A stretch of 64,000 nt of DNA from Trebonia sp963771985 (GTDB taxonomy: Bacteria; Actinomycetota; Actinomycetes; Streptosporangiales; Streptosporangiaceae), in NCBI GenBank assembly GCA_963771985.1, contig CAVYVO010000001.1:186001-250000 (forward strand), given 5' to 3'. Position numbers and translations under genes: made by a program. The notes below the pieces were generated by a model, which saw only the letters and a program-made list of their open reading frames with translations, did not search any database and was not told where the DNA came from. The first letter of the stretch is position 1. Each line of letters opens with the position of its first letter. This document shows positions 52,272 to 60,578 of this stretch, piece by piece.

Positions 52272-52314
52272 CCGGTACGTTCGGGATGATCTTTTTTCTT
52301 CCGAACGATCCGTG
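52272..52314. repeat. Family B inverted repeat, copy 4
   Basis: CCGGTACGTTCGG (52272-52284) and CCGAACGATCCG (52301-52312) flank GATGATCTTTTTTCTT. It begins 6 bp after the stop of the cyclase-like gene. Confidence 0.75.
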
Positions 52315-52429
52315 ACTCACCCGCCGACCTCGCGGCGTTCATGCTCGACCACGGCGACGGTACCGGCCAGCCCGGGCTCGTCGAACACGCCAGCTGCGCG
52401 CCGTCGGCCGGCACACGCGGCTTATCTAG

Positions 52430-53572
52430 CTAGGCACCGATCACCGCGAACAAGTTGACGCCGGTCGCCTCGCGCTCGATGCTCATGCCGCTGCCGAGAC
52501 CATCGAAGAGCCGGCGGAGGTCGTCGGCCGACCGGTGATAGAGCGGCCAGTTGAGGATCAGTTCCATGAACGGACGTGTCGGATTCGCGACATCGAAGTT
52601 CCCGATCACCGCGTGACCGCCCGGCGCGAGAGCATCCACGAGCCGCGTCCCCGCCGCGCGCACTGCCAGATCCTTCAGGTAGTCGAACAATCCCGCCGAA
52701 TAGACAAGATCATAGGAGTCGTCGAGACCCTCCGTGATCACCGTCTTGATCGAGGTGTTGATGCACCTGAACGTCACCTCGACGTCGGCCTGCGCGGCAA
52801 GGGCCTGGATCCGGTCGCGCGCGTGCTCGAGCGCACTGGCGTCCTGGTCGAGCAGCGCGATCTCAGCGCGTCCTGCCGCCAGCAGCGCAGGATTCTTCCG
52901 AAGGATCAGCTGGAGCTCCATCGCCGGCCCGGCGGCGACCGACAGGATGCGCGCTGGCCGGTGACGCCCGCCGTGTGCGGCCGCCGCTTCGATCTTCTCC
53001 ACCAGGTAATACGCCCGGGCGCGGACTGCCCGCGCGGCATCGCTGTCGAGGACGACACGACTCAGCGACCGGCCGAATAGCGTGCCGCCCAGGCTCTCAT
53101 TGTTGTAGATCATGTTCATCATTTCGAAGTCACCGGCGTAGCCGAGCGGCTTGTGGAAGCAGCGCGCGGCGAATGGCGAGAGGTCGACGAGCGCGCCAAA
53201 GCGCTCATGGAAGTAGCGGCTCGCGACGCGCCACGTGGCAGGTGCCGCGAACCCGATCTGGCGCTCGAGCGCGCCAAGGCAGGGATCGACTGCATCGCGA
53301 AGGACAGACGCGATCAGCGACTCGGACGCGTAGTCGGTTCCGAGATCCCCGTCGCGGCCGGGCTCGACCGAGCGGAGCGCTCCTTGGAGACCTTGCATGC
53401 GGTCGCCGATCTCGAGAACCGCGTGGCGTGCAGACTCCGGAAGGATCGCGAAACCGGATTGGCTTTCCTCATAGCGGCCAAGCACCGACGCGATGCGCGG
53501 CGAGGACTGCTGGAAGGGCGGATACTGGGTCGCCAGCGGGACGATCGGCTTGGCCTGTTCAGCTGAGCGCAT
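52430..53572 (-). CDS. SAM-dependent methyltransferase, PhcB-like
   Basis: A 380-residue protein. The C-terminal half is a class I methyltransferase: ARILSVAAGPAMELQLIL (SAM motif I, about residue 205), EIALLDQDASALEHARDRI (motif II), YDLVYSAGLFDYL (motif IV), GGHAVIGNFDVANPT (about 325). The N-terminal half has SRYFHERFGALVDLSPFAAR and HKPLGYAGDFEMMNMIY, as I recall from proteins annotated as 3-hydroxypalmitic acid methyl ester biosynthesis factors (PhcB-like). GGAGGAA precedes the ATG. Upstream is the palindrome block shared with 48603. It may methylate a fatty-acid signal; that role is inferred. Confidence 0.75.
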   Translation of the reverse strand: MRSAEQAKPIVPLATQYPPFQQSSPRIASVLGRYEESQSGFAILPESARHAVLEIGDRMQGLQGALRSVEPGRDGDLGTDYASESLIASVLRDAVDPCLGALERQIGFAAPATWRVASRYFHERFGALVDLSPFAARCFHKPLGYAGDFEMMNMIYNNESLGGTLFGRSLSRVVLDSDAARAVRARAYYLVEKIEAAAAHGGRHRPARILSVAAGPAMELQLILRKNPALLAAGRAEIALLDQDASALEHARDRIQALAAQADVEVTFRCINTSIKTVITEGLDDSYDLVYSAGLFDYLKDLAVRAAGTRLVDALAPGGHAVIGNFDVANPTRPFMELILNWPLYHRSADDLRRLFDGLGSGMSIEREATGVNLFAVIGA

Positions 53573-53639
53573 TACGGTTCCTCCGGTGTGAATTGCCGGT
53601 CTTGAATGACCAGCTGCCGTTAGCGTGCCGGACCGCCGT

Positions 53640-53689
53640 GCAGGCGTCAGTCACCCGGCTGACACAGAACCTGTCAGCTTGCCGACACC
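53640..53689. promoter_or_regulatory. Shared regulatory block upstream of the PhcB-like gene
   Basis: Reading the minus strand it gives CAGGTGTCGGCAAGCTGACA, then TGTGTCAGCCGGGTGACTGA, nearly identical to 48603-48650. The palindrome itself is 53672-53687 (TGTCAGCTTGCCGACA on the plus strand). It is about 100 bp from the methyltransferase ATG. Confidence 0.6.
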
Positions 53690-53717
53690 TGGGCTGTCAA
53701 CGGCGCCCGGATTTGGG

Positions 53718-53733
53718 TGTTAGCAAGCTGACA
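53718..53733. promoter_or_regulatory. Second palindrome upstream of the PhcB-like gene
   Basis: TGTTAGCAAGCTGACA is a one-arm variant of the 16-bp palindrome, 30 bp from the first. Spaced dyads of this kind are typical of dimer-binding sites. The remainder of the 354-bp gap up to 53926 shows no gene. Confidence 0.45.
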
Positions 53734-53926
53734 GCGGCGGTGTCCCGGCAGCATCTCGCCGCGCAGGCCCGGGCAGCGCGCCGGGCACGCGATGACGGCG
53801 CGGCAGCCGCGCCACGGCGACGCGTGCTGCGACTGGTATGGCCCTTGCTCCCCGCGTAAGCGGGTACCCGGACAGCCGTCCGCTCACGGTCGCCCTCCGA
53901 GCGGAGCGCTTGCGCGCGGCGGCGGT

Positions 53927-55504
53927 TCATCCCCTCTCGACCGCCGGGACGCCCTCCGCTGCCGGAGTCGGCTCAGCGGGCTCAGCAGGCCTGGCGGGGT
54001 GGGCGGGCAGGAAAGCCGCGGCTAGCAGTGCGCCTGCCAGCGCGACGCCCCCGGCGACGAGGGCACCGACCGTGAGGCCCCGCAGGAACGCGTTCGTGGC
54101 GGCGATGCGCAGCGCCTGTGCGAGGGCAGGGTGGCCGAGGGTGGTGACGGTGCCGGCTGCCGTGTATGCCGCGCCAACGGACTGGTGGGCGATCGCGGCG
54201 ACCTGCGGGGGCACGCCGGCCGGCAGGGTGGCGGCCAGGCGCGAGCCGTAGACCGAGGCGTAGACGCTGCCGATCACCGCCACGCCGAGCGTGCCGCCGA
54301 TGAGCCTGGTGGAGTCGTTCACGGCTGATCCGACCCCCGCCATATTCCGCGAGATGGCACCCATGATCGACTCGGTCGCGGGTGCCGAGGTCAGGCCCAT
54401 GCCGAGCCCGAAGACCACCATCTGGACCGCGATGGTGCCGTAGCTGAGCGTCGCGCTGGTGGTCGCGGCCACCCAGCCGTAGAACGCCGCCATCGCGACG
54501 AGCCCGATGGTGACTATGAGCTTGGTCCCCACCCGGATGGCGAGCTGGGTGCCGGCCACCGAGCCGATGCCCACCGACAGCGCGACCGGCAGCAGGCGGA
54601 CGCCGGCGGACAGCGGCCCGTAGCCCCGGACGAACTGGAAGTACTGGGTGATGAGGAAGATGAAACCGAGCAGGGTGAAGAACGACACCGTGACCGCGCC
54701 GCTGGCGGCGCTGAACCGCATGTCGCGGAAGATCCGCACGTCGAGCATGGGGTGCCCGGCGTGCCGCTCCCGGACGATGAACGCGCCGAGCAGGACCGCC
54801 GACCCGGCGAAGCCCGCGAGGCTGCGGGCTGCGGTCCACCCGTACGCCGGTGCCTCGATGATCGTGTAGACCAGCAGCGCCATGGTCGCCGACGACAGCA
54901 CCAGGCCGGGGCTGTCGAGGGCTGCCGCGTCCGGGTTCCGCGAGGCGGGGACGGCGGCCGCCGCGCCGAGTGCGGCCACTGCCGCGACTGGTGCCGTGGC
55001 GATGAAGATGCTGGCCCAGCTGAAGTGCTCAAGGAGCCAGCCGCCTACGATCGGCCCCATCGCGATGGCGACGCCGGCGATCGCGCCCCACAGGCCGATG
55101 GCGCGAGCCCGCTCCCTCCGCTCGGTGAACACGTTGGAGATCAGCGAGAGCGTCGCGGGGAAGGTCATGGCGGCGCCGAGCCCCATCACGGCCCTGGCCG
55201 CGATGAGCTGGGCCGCTGTCGTGGTGAAGCCGCCGGCCAGGCTCGCGGCCCCGACGACGGCGAGGCCGGCCAGCAGCATTCCCTTGCGGCCGAACCGGTC
55301 GGACAGGCTGCCGAAGGTAAGCAGGAGCGCAGCGAACACGAGGTTGTAGGCGTCGACGACCCACTGGAGCTGAGTGGTGGTGGCGTGCAGCTCACGGACC
55401 AGGGCAGGCAGCGCCACGTTCACCAGTGTGGTGTCGAGGTTGACGAGGAAGGCCGCGAGCAGCAGCGCGGCGAGGATCATTGGCTTCGATCTCATGGTTG
55501 ACAT
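53927..55504 (-). CDS. MFS transporter, DHA2 family (14 helices)
   Basis: A 525-residue exporter of the EmrB/QacA type. It opens with MILAALLLAAFLVNLDTTLV, the LDTTLVNVALPAL motif of DHA2 drug/proton antiporters, then motif A GSLSDRFGRKGMLLAG and WVVDAYNLVFAALLLTF. Helices continue to about residue 490, and the tail is Ala/Pro-rich. ATG 55504 is chosen, with ATG 55495 possible. It is divergent from an HxlR-type regulator across a 73-bp AT-rich gap with dyads, so it is probably derepressed by a toxic compound. Confidence 0.9.
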   Translation of the reverse strand: MSTMRSKPMILAALLLAAFLVNLDTTLVNVALPALVRELHATTTQLQWVVDAYNLVFAALLLTFGSLSDRFGRKGMLLAGLAVVGAASLAGGFTTTAAQLIAARAVMGLGAAMTFPATLSLISNVFTERRERARAIGLWGAIAGVAIAMGPIVGGWLLEHFSWASIFIATAPVAAVAALGAAAAVPASRNPDAAALDSPGLVLSSATMALLVYTIIEAPAYGWTAARSLAGFAGSAVLLGAFIVRERHAGHPMLDVRIFRDMRFSAASGAVTVSFFTLLGFIFLITQYFQFVRGYGPLSAGVRLLPVALSVGIGSVAGTQLAIRVGTKLIVTIGLVAMAAFYGWVAATTSATLSYGTIAVQMVVFGLGMGLTSAPATESIMGAISRNMAGVGSAVNDSTRLIGGTLGVAVIGSVYASVYGSRLAATLPAGVPPQVAAIAHQSVGAAYTAAGTVTTLGHPALAQALRIAATNAFLRGLTVGALVAGGVALAGALLAAAFLPAHPARPAEPAEPTPAAEGVPAVERG

Positions 55505-55560
55505 ACTCAAAGCATGACTTGAAAAAGTCAAGCTATAAAACTTGAAAGTCAACCACTGAC
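55505..55560. promoter_or_regulatory. Divergent promoter/operator between the MFS and HxlR genes
   Basis: TGACTTGAAAAAGTCA (55515-55530) is a near-perfect palindrome, and ACTTGAAAGT (55540-55549) repeats its core. On the minus strand the palindrome overlaps TTGACT-type -35 boxes. It is the only AT-rich patch in the region and a likely binding site for the HxlR-family protein. Confidence 0.6.
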
Positions 55561-55577
55561 CGGCTAGCCTGAGGGCC

Positions 55578-56255
55578 ATGCGGAGTTATGGGCAGTACTG
55601 CTCGATCGCCAAGGCGCTGGACGTCGTCGGCGACCGGTGGACGTTCCTGATCGTCCGGGAGCTGCTGCTCCGCGGCGCGTGCCGGTACACCGACCTGAAG
55701 AACGGGCTGCCCGGCATCGCGACCAACCTGCTCGCGGACCGTCTTCGCGAGCTGGAGTCAGCGCGCCTTGTCCGGCGGGAAGAGGCCCCGCCGCCTGTCG
55801 CCACCACCTTGTTCCACCTGACCGAGGCGGGCCTGGAGCTGGACCCGGTGCTGCGAGCCATCGGCCTGTGGGGGGTCAGGTTCATGGCCCAGCCCGCGGA
55901 CAATGATGAGTTCCGCGGCCACTGGTTCATCTTCCCGGTCTCGTACTTCCTGCGCGACCGTGATCCCGGCGGCCCGCCCGCGACGATCGAGCTGCGGGCC
56001 GCCAGCGATCCCGTGGTCATCGAGGTGTCTGGCGGCTCGGTCCGCACGAGGCTGGGCACGGCCGCGTCACCGGACCTCGTCCTGGCGGGCGAGCCGCAGC
56101 TCATCATGGCGCTGCTGTCCGGCCACCGCACCGTCGCCGAGGCGGCGGACCTCGGCCTGGAGATCAGCGGCGACGACAGCGTGCTTCTGCGCGTCCTGCC
56201 GGGCTCGCCAGCTTTCAGCCTTCCCGGCCCCGGCCCCGAGGGGAACCAGCCATGA
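55578..56255 (+). CDS. HxlR-family transcriptional regulator
   Basis: A 225-residue protein. Residues 5-100 are the HxlR winged helix (YCSIAKALDVVGDRWTFLIV, RELLLRGACRYTDLKNGLPG, IATNLLADRLRELESARLV), with the Cys of YCSIAKAL as in redox-sensitive members. A C-terminal domain of about 110 residues (FIFPVSYFLRDRDPGGPPAT, then VVIEVSGGSVRTRLG, LVLAGEPQLIMALL) resembles an SCP2-like fold and may bind ligand. It is divergent from the MFS gene and overlaps the next gene by 4 bp. It probably represses the exporter. Confidence 0.88.
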   Translation: MRSYGQYCSIAKALDVVGDRWTFLIVRELLLRGACRYTDLKNGLPGIATNLLADRLRELESARLVRREEAPPPVATTLFHLTEAGLELDPVLRAIGLWGVRFMAQPADNDEFRGHWFIFPVSYFLRDRDPGGPPATIELRAASDPVVIEVSGGSVRTRLGTAASPDLVLAGEPQLIMALLSGHRTVAEAADLGLEISGDDSVLLRVLPGSPAFSLPGPGPEGNQP

Positions 56256-57066
56256 CAACCAGCCAGGTCACCATCCAGTATTCGACCGGCCTGTCCCGGC
56301 AGGGCATCGAGGAGGCCCTCATCGCCGCGGGCAAGGACCTCAGCCAGCTCGGCCCGGCCGACCTTGGCCCGCTGGAGGACTTCCACACGCTGGGCCGGAT
56401 CGCGACCGGCCAGCTCGCCGAGCTCGCCGCGATCACCAGCACGGACCGCGTGCTCGAACGCCGGCACCGGGATCGGCGGGACGGCCCGCTTCCTCGCCGC
56501 CCGGCAGGGCTGCGCGGTGACCGCCATCGACCTGACCGAGGAGTACTGCGAGACGGCCCGCTGGCTCAACCGGCTCGTCGGGCTTGACGCGAAGATCTCC
56601 GTCCAGCAAGGAGACATCACCGACCTGCCGTTCGACGACGCCACCTTCGACGTGATCATCAGCCAGCACGTCCAGATGAACGTGGCCGACAAGGCCCGCG
56701 TCTACGCCGAGGCCCGCCGCGTGCTCGTCCCCGGCGGCCGGCTCGCGCACTGGGACATCGTTCTCGGGGACCCCCGGTGACCTCTGCTACCCGCTGCCCT
56801 GGGCCGACCGGCCAGAGCGGAGCCATCTCGCCTCGGCTGGCCGGCTCCGCGCCGCCATCGAGAGCGCCGGGCTCACCATCGAGCACTGGAACGACCTCAC
56901 CGAGCCCGCGGCCGCCCTGATGCAGGCCGTCATCTCCCGCCCCGCGGAGCCACTCGGGCTGCACGCCTTCGTTCCCGACTTCGCCGCGAAGGCCGCGAAC
57001 CTCACGCGCGGACTGGCCTCCGGCCACCTCCACGCCATCCAGGGCGTCGCGCTCGCGACGGGCTGA
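56252..57066 (+). pseudogene. Class I SAM-dependent methyltransferase, two frameshifts
   Basis: From ATG 56252 the first frame encodes IQYSTGLSRQGIEEALIAAG and LGRIATGQLAELAAI, as far as TDRVLE. After one extra base near 56458 the second frame gives AGTGIGGTARFLAARQGCAV (SAM motif I), LPFDDATFDVIISQHVQMNV (motif IV) and VLVPGGRLAHWDIVLGDP. After one extra C in the CCCCC run near 56774 the third frame gives GDLCYPLPWADRPERSHLAS, on to HAIQGVALATG and a stop at 57064. The restored protein of about 270 residues looks like a complete ubiE/arsenite-type methyltransferase. It overlaps the HxlR gene. Confidence 0.8.
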
Positions 57067-57180
57067 TCCGGCCGGAATTCCAACCCTCCGTTACAAAGCG
57101 GCCCGCGCCCCTGGCCCACGCACCCCCTGTCGTGCCGGGTTCCCGCTAGACTCCCTTCCGTTCGCGAAGGAGCTCGCCGC

Positions 57181-57942
57181 ATGACCGCCAGCACGTACGC
57201 CGGCTCCCTGGGCACGTTTCCCGGCGCGACGGGCTGGAGCTTGCCTACCGCTGGACCGGGGAGGGCCGCCCTCTCGTGCTGCTGCACGGGTTCACCGGCA
57301 GCGGGCTGCAGTTCCTCCAGCACGGCCCGGCGGCCGCCCTCGCCAGCCATGGCTACCGCGTCATCGTCCCGGACTTGCGGGGTCACGGCGACAGCGCGCG
57401 GCCGCACGACCCCGCCGCCTACCCGACGACGGCCTCGCGCTGATTGATTTCCTTCAGCTGCGCGACTACGACCTCGGCGGCTACTCGCTGGGCGGGCGGA
57501 TCGTGCTGCGGATGCTCGCCCGCGGCGCCCGGCCGGGCTCACGCGATCATCGGCGGCCAGGGGCTTGACGCGCTCGGCGGCCCGACCAGCCGCACCGGCG
57601 GGCACCGTCGCGCGCTGACGGCCATCGTCAGCGGGGACCGCCTGGAGCCGGGGTCACCGGAGGCGATGCAGGCGGACTGGCTCGCCCAGTCCGGTGCCGG
57701 TCCCCGGGGCGCTCCTGCACGTCCTTGACACGTTCGTCGGGACCCCGGGCACCGCCCTGGCCGAGATCGCGGCCCCCGCGCTGGTGGTGGCCGGCGATCG
57801 GGATGAAAGGCAGGCGGAGGAGCTCGCCGCGGCGCTGCCCGGTGCCCGGTACGTTCAGGTGCCAGGCAACCACTTCACCGCGCTGCTCAGCCCGGAGCTC
57901 GAAGCCGCGATCCTCGCGTTCCTCGCGCAGTCACCACGATGA
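57181..57942 (+). pseudogene. Alpha/beta hydrolase, about four frameshifts
   Basis: Fragments of one hydrolase lie in order but in changing frames: MTASTYAGSLGTFPG, then LAYRWTGEGRPLVLLHGFTG (oxyanion region) to GYRVIVPDLRGHGDSARP, then GLALIDFLQLRDYDLGGYSL with the nucleophile elbow GYSLGG, then IIGGQGLDALGGPTSR, then ALVVAGDRDERQAEELAAAL (acid) and VPGNHFTALLSPEL (His). Breaks are near 57225, 57427, 57543 and 57697. The catalytic triad is all there, so the damage is recent or an artefact. It ends 15 bp from the convergent FHA gene. Confidence 0.8.
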
Positions 57943-57957
57943 CAGAACCGCAGTTAG

Positions 57958-59859
57958 TTAAGAAGTACGTTTAAACTCGGCCGCCATAACGGGACTGGTC
58001 GGGATTGCCAGCTCCAGTTGCGGTCCTTCAAGGAGCCAGTCGATGTCGACCTCCTCGCCGCCGACGTTTGTGGTGTCCCACTGGCCGCTGAGCAGCAGGG
58101 TGTGGATCAGCGGGCCACTGAGCGTATCCAGGTGCGCCTTCAGCGTGGCGTCGTCGGGCATGCCCTTGATGCGCGTCGCCAGGCGGTCCCGGATCTGGAT
58201 CATCCGCCGCAGTAGCGCCTCGAGGTCGGCATCCCGGTCGAAGGCCCCTTCCTCGCCGTCCGCGATCGTGCCGGCAATGATGTCCTTGATCGCACGGAAG
58301 TTGCCATCGTCGTCGGCAGTGACCATCTGCAGCCACGCCCGGCTCTTGTGCCGGTACTGCAGCATGGACATCACGGCCTCATGCCGGACGAAGTCCGCGT
58401 CCCGCAGCGGTGCGCCCTTCCGGGTCCTGGATAGGCAGCGAGCCAGGGAGATGGCCGACGCCAGCCCGCTGTTCAGGCCGCGCCCGGGCCAGAAGTGGAT
58501 GGCGTTGGCCGCGTCACCAAGCAGGAAGCCGAAGGTCCCCGGCGTCTTCGGGGTGCGCGGGAACAGCCGGACCGAGAACCGCGGCCGGTGCACCATGTTC
58601 AGCTGGAAGCCGGTCACGGCGGTCAGGTTCTCTGGCGGGACGCCGAACAGCGCGAGTCCTTCCTCCACCCGCGACCAGAACGCCGACTCACGCAGCAAGG
58701 CAGGCAGGAACAAGGTGTGGTGCGTGCCGCAGACGAACTCGCCGTGCGAGGACCGCTCCAGCAGGCAGGGCTCGGACTGTATGCACCCGGTGAACGTTTG
58801 CCTGACCGGGTTGATCCCGACTGCTTCCTTCGCCTCCTCGTCGGTGAGCCGCATGTTCAGGAATCCCTCGCCGTTCAGCGAGTTCAGCAGGAACCGGTTC
58901 TGCGCAACGGTCAGCAGGACCGCCATCGGGTCAGGCAGCAGCGACTTCACTCGCAAGCCGAGCACCAGGTCGGAGACCTGCTCACCGTCTAGCCCGTAGA
59001 GGGTGTAATCAGCCGCCCCGAACTTGCCTTTGAAGTGTGAGAAGGTGCGCGACCTGCTGCCCTCGCAAATCGCCAGGACGTGCTGCGTGGATATCTCGTC
59101 ATGGGCCGCCTCGGCGTCGAACGGCTCGGGGATCAGCTCGATCTGGGCGTGCTTGAGGTTGGCGAGGTCGAGCAAGCGGTCCTCGATGTGGGCGATGCGG
59201 ATGTTGCGAGGACCGAGGTCACGGATCGAGTCCGGACCCTTCGGCCACATCTCCGTGTAGTGGCCTGGGGTGAAGAGGCGGTCCTGGATCTCCTGCGGGA
59301 GCTTGAGGAACTGGCGGCTCTGGATGGTCACGACCTGCTGACGCCGGACGTTGCCCTCCGCCGGTCCCTTCCACACGACCCGGGCGCCGTCGCGTTTCCA
59401 GCGGCCGTTGTAAATCCGGATCGCGACCCGCGGTCCCATCAGGTCTACCAGGAGCAGCGCGAAGGCCAGGCCGACCGGGCCGCCGCCGCTGACGGTGACC
59501 CGCAGGATGGACGCGGGGTCGATCGGCTCGGGTGGCGGGGGCAGGTGGACGGTCGTGTCACGCGCATCCGCCTTCATTTCGAAGCTGAACCTGTGGTCCG
59601 CGATCGCGATCTCGTCACCCGGCCGGAGATGGTGGGTGGTAATGGCGGCACCGTTCACCCGGGTGCCATTGCTGCTGCCCCGGTCGGCGATGACGTACCC
59701 GTCGGCCTCCTGGCGAAGCTCGGCATGCAACCGGGATACCAGGGGATCGTCGAGGACGATGTCGTTGTCCTCGCCACGGCCGAACGTGACCGGCGCGCCG
59801 CCGATCACGAAGCGCCTGCCAGCCAGGTCACCGTGCAGTCCCACAACCGTAGCTCTCAC
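57958..59859 (-). CDS. FHA domain fused to a FAD-dependent monooxygenase
   Basis: A 633-residue fusion. Residues 1-95 form an FHA domain (FGRGEDNDIVLDDPLVSRLH, then DRGSSNGTRVNG), with the Arg, Ser, His and Asn that bind phosphothreonine. After a Pro-rich linker (HLPPPPEPIDP) comes a PHBH-type flavoprotein: FAD motif SGGGPVGLAFALLL (about 122), Arg-rich RRQQVVTIQSRQFL, and the second FAD motif GFLLGDAANAIHFWPGRGLN (about 445-465). The FWP-GxG pattern recalls MICAL enzymes. A C-terminal region of about 150 residues follows. It starts at GTG/ATG 59859. The design suggests a kinase-directed oxidation; neither substrate nor partner is visible. Confidence 0.85.
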   Translation of the reverse strand: MRATVVGLHGDLAGRRFVIGGAPVTFGRGEDNDIVLDDPLVSRLHAELRQEADGYVIADRGSSNGTRVNGAAITTHHLRPGDEIAIADHRFSFEMKADARDTTVHLPPPPEPIDPASILRVTVSGGGPVGLAFALLLVDLMGPRVAIRIYNGRWKRDGARVVWKGPAEGNVRRQQVVTIQSRQFLKLPQEIQDRLFTPGHYTEMWPKGPDSIRDLGPRNIRIAHIEDRLLDLANLKHAQIELIPEPFDAEAAHDEISTQHVLAICEGSRSRTFSHFKGKFGAADYTLYGLDGEQVSDLVLGLRVKSLLPDPMAVLLTVAQNRFLLNSLNGEGFLNMRLTDEEAKEAVGINPVRQTFTGCIQSEPCLLERSSHGEFVCGTHHTLFLPALLRESAFWSRVEEGLALFGVPPENLTAVTGFQLNMVHRPRFSVRLFPRTPKTPGTFGFLLGDAANAIHFWPGRGLNSGLASAISLARCLSRTRKGAPLRDADFVRHEAVMSMLQYRHKSRAWLQMVTADDDGNFRAIKDIIAGTIADGEEGAFDRDADLEALLRRMIQIRDRLATRIKGMPDDATLKAHLDTLSGPLIHTLLLSGQWDTTNVGGEEVDIDWLLEGPQLELAIPTSPVMAAEFKRTS

Positions 59860-60147
59860 CGCGCCATCTCCCGTTCACGTCGGTCGAACCACGTGACGCC
59901 CCCCGCCATCATGGCATAGCGGCCTCCGCACCCGTCTATGCTTTCCAATCCTCTCTTGTTCGTCAATATCCACGGGTATTGACCATTTCTGGCGAGATTT
60001 GGCGGAACGTGCAGAGCGAGTCCACTCCCAGCCAATGGTGGAAATTGGTGCGCTTTGCATCGTTATTGTGAGAATGCGGCAAGCACGCTAATCGGTTCGC
60101 ACCACTAGCCTCGATCGTTTCGTGCGCCCAGCAGAGCAGGAGGCAAT

Positions 60148-60469
60148 GCCGCTTAGCAACGGTTGATCTTGGTCGGTCGCCGGCTCCCCTTACAGTAAGC
60201 CTGCGCTGCGCAAATTCGGACATTAAAGGCATAACGGGCCAGTGCGCTACAGAGCGTAACCGTTTCGCGCGCCCCGCTGCGGACTCCCGGCGCGGCCGGC
60301 CATGACGGCGAAGAGTTTTCGGCGCTATGGAATGATTTACTTACGTTGAGAAAAATGTTTTCGAGATCATGGCGCTAGCTCATCAATCGGCAGTCACGGA
60401 CGGTTATAGTGGCGGCGGACGCGTCCCGGGGAGCGCCCCGGAAGCCATGATCAGCTTGGGCTAAGCGCC
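60148..60469 (-). mobile_element. 322-bp MITE-like element, copy 2 (inverted)
   Basis: It is the reverse-strand counterpart of 44006-44327. Ends are GCCGCTTAGCAACGGTTGATC at the left and a GATCAGCTTGGGCTAAGCGCC-like right end (last 10 bases GCTAAGCGCC). Shared internal blocks, read on the minus strand, include GACGCGTCCGCCG, TATAACCGTCCGTGACTGCC, TGATCTCGAAAACATTTTTC, and CCCGTTATGCCTTTAATGTC. The length is the same to the base. No gene is inside. The 288 bp before it (59860-60147) hold nothing I recognise. Confidence 0.85.
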
Positions 60470-60578
60470 CTGTAAGGGGGAGCGACGATGCGGCCGGTAG
60501 GGGGAATGGGCAGATGTGTCTGATCTGCCAGCGAGTATGGGCGTTTCGGGGTCATCTCGCCAGGTGTCAATGTCATTC

